From positions 1 to 14,155 of the forward strand of contig JAAZLV010000116.1 in assembly GCA_012799155.1 (NCBI GenBank): a stretch of 14,155 bases of DNA, given 5' to 3'. The notes below the pieces were generated by a model. It did not search any database and was not told where the DNA came from. It saw only the letters and a program-made list of their open reading frames with translations. Every line of letters begins with the position of its first letter. Position 1 is the first letter of the stretch. Below, one piece after another: positions 13,814 to 14,155 of the stretch. Source of the DNA: Bacteroidales bacterium. GTDB lineage: Bacteria > Bacteroidota > Bacteroidia > Bacteroidales > Dysgonomonadaceae. Made by a program: the position numbers and the translations under genes.

Positions 13814-14155
13814 CTATTGGTACTCCTTTACATCAATCTCAGCGTTGATTGCCATCAGGGCATTCTCCGCCAGCGCACCCATCTCATCCTGTCCCGGGTA
13901 GACATGAACCGGTGCAATGCGGTAGACACGTTCGATTACCAGGTTGCAGAACCACTTGCTGTTGGCAATGCCTCCGGTGATCAGAATCGCATCCACCTCG
14001 CCTTTCAGCACGGTACCCATGGCACCGATCTCCTTCGCAACCTGATAGGCCATCGCTTCCAGGACTTCGCGGTGTTTCTTATCGCCATCCTTCGCCTCCC
14101 GTTCGACAATATAGGCATCATTGGTACCCAGGTAAGCCATCATTCCCCCTTTTCC
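13814..14155 (-). CDS. buk: Butyrate kinase, C-terminal part
   Basis: The visible 113 residues are the C-terminal end of a butyrate/acetate kinase-family (ASKHA fold) enzyme; the rest lies beyond the right edge. The fragment opens in frame with GKGGMMAYLGTND, the hallmark GGxxAYLGTND of butyrate kinases, which separates them from acetate kinase. It continues with VDAILITGGIANSKWF, the conserved Gly-Gly adenosine-binding strand, and PVHVYPGQDEMGALAENAL, the C-terminal block with E-M-x-A-L-A. The enzyme converts butyryl phosphate and ADP to butyrate and ATP, the energy-yielding last step of butyrate formation. Branched-chain acyl phosphates are also used by some members. A phosphotransbutyrylase gene would be expected beyond the edge. 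The next gene starts only 4 bases after its stop. Confidence 0.93.
   Translation of the reverse strand, partial: GKGGMMAYLGTNDAYIVEREAKDGDKKHREVLEAMAYQVAKEIGAMGTVLKGEVDAILITGGIANSKWFCNLVIERVYRIAPVHVYPGQDEMGALAENALMAINAEIDVKEYQ

Overview
The window looks like ordinary chromosome from a fermentative member of the Bacteroidota, probably near the Dysgonomonadaceae/Porphyromonadaceae (inference). Three things point there. Several promoters match the Bacteroidota -7 element TAnnTTTG, starts lack strong Shine-Dalgarno sites, and several gene families are typical of the group: lipoprotein metallopeptidases, Tat-exported Gfo/Idh proteins and standalone MnmD. I see no insertion sequence, phage gene, CRISPR array or rRNA.

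Left part (1-1870). A lipoprotein metal-binding component of a zinc/manganese-type ABC importer runs off the left edge on the minus strand. It diverges from mnmD, a tRNA wobble-uridine methyltransferase. A secreted metallo-beta-lactamase-fold hydrolase follows, with a long inverted repeat ending at the base before its start codon.

Exporter operon (1925-6103). Four tightly spaced plus-strand genes encode an ATPase, a lipoprotein membrane-fusion protein, a four-helix FtsX/DevC-type permease and a TolC-like outer-membrane protein. Together they would form a complete tripartite efflux pump of the DevBCA/MacAB kind. The substrate cannot be read from the sequence.

Middle (6108-8353, minus). A tRNA-Ser(CGA) has its own promoter and a terminator whose U tract overlaps the stop codon of the TolC-like gene. 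Upstream of it lies a large HEXXH zinc-peptidase lipoprotein.

Right of centre (8485-12558, plus). These are a Tat-exported Gfo/Idh/MocA oxidoreductase, a terminator, an AT-rich 452-base gap, an exported SMP-30/gluconolactonase-like protein and a cytosolic M20 zinc dipeptidase. A strong hairpin after the dipeptidase can terminate transcription from both sides.

Right edge (12628-14155, minus). The C-terminal part of butyrate kinase is followed after 4 bases by an uncharacterised ATP-grasp-like protein. Peptidases and butyrate kinase together suggest a peptide- and amino-acid-fermenting lifestyle (inference). The best candidates for undescribed biology are the ATP-grasp-like protein coupled to buk, the hairpin at the start of the MBL gene, and the exporter's unknown substrate. 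None of these amounts to a demonstrated new system.
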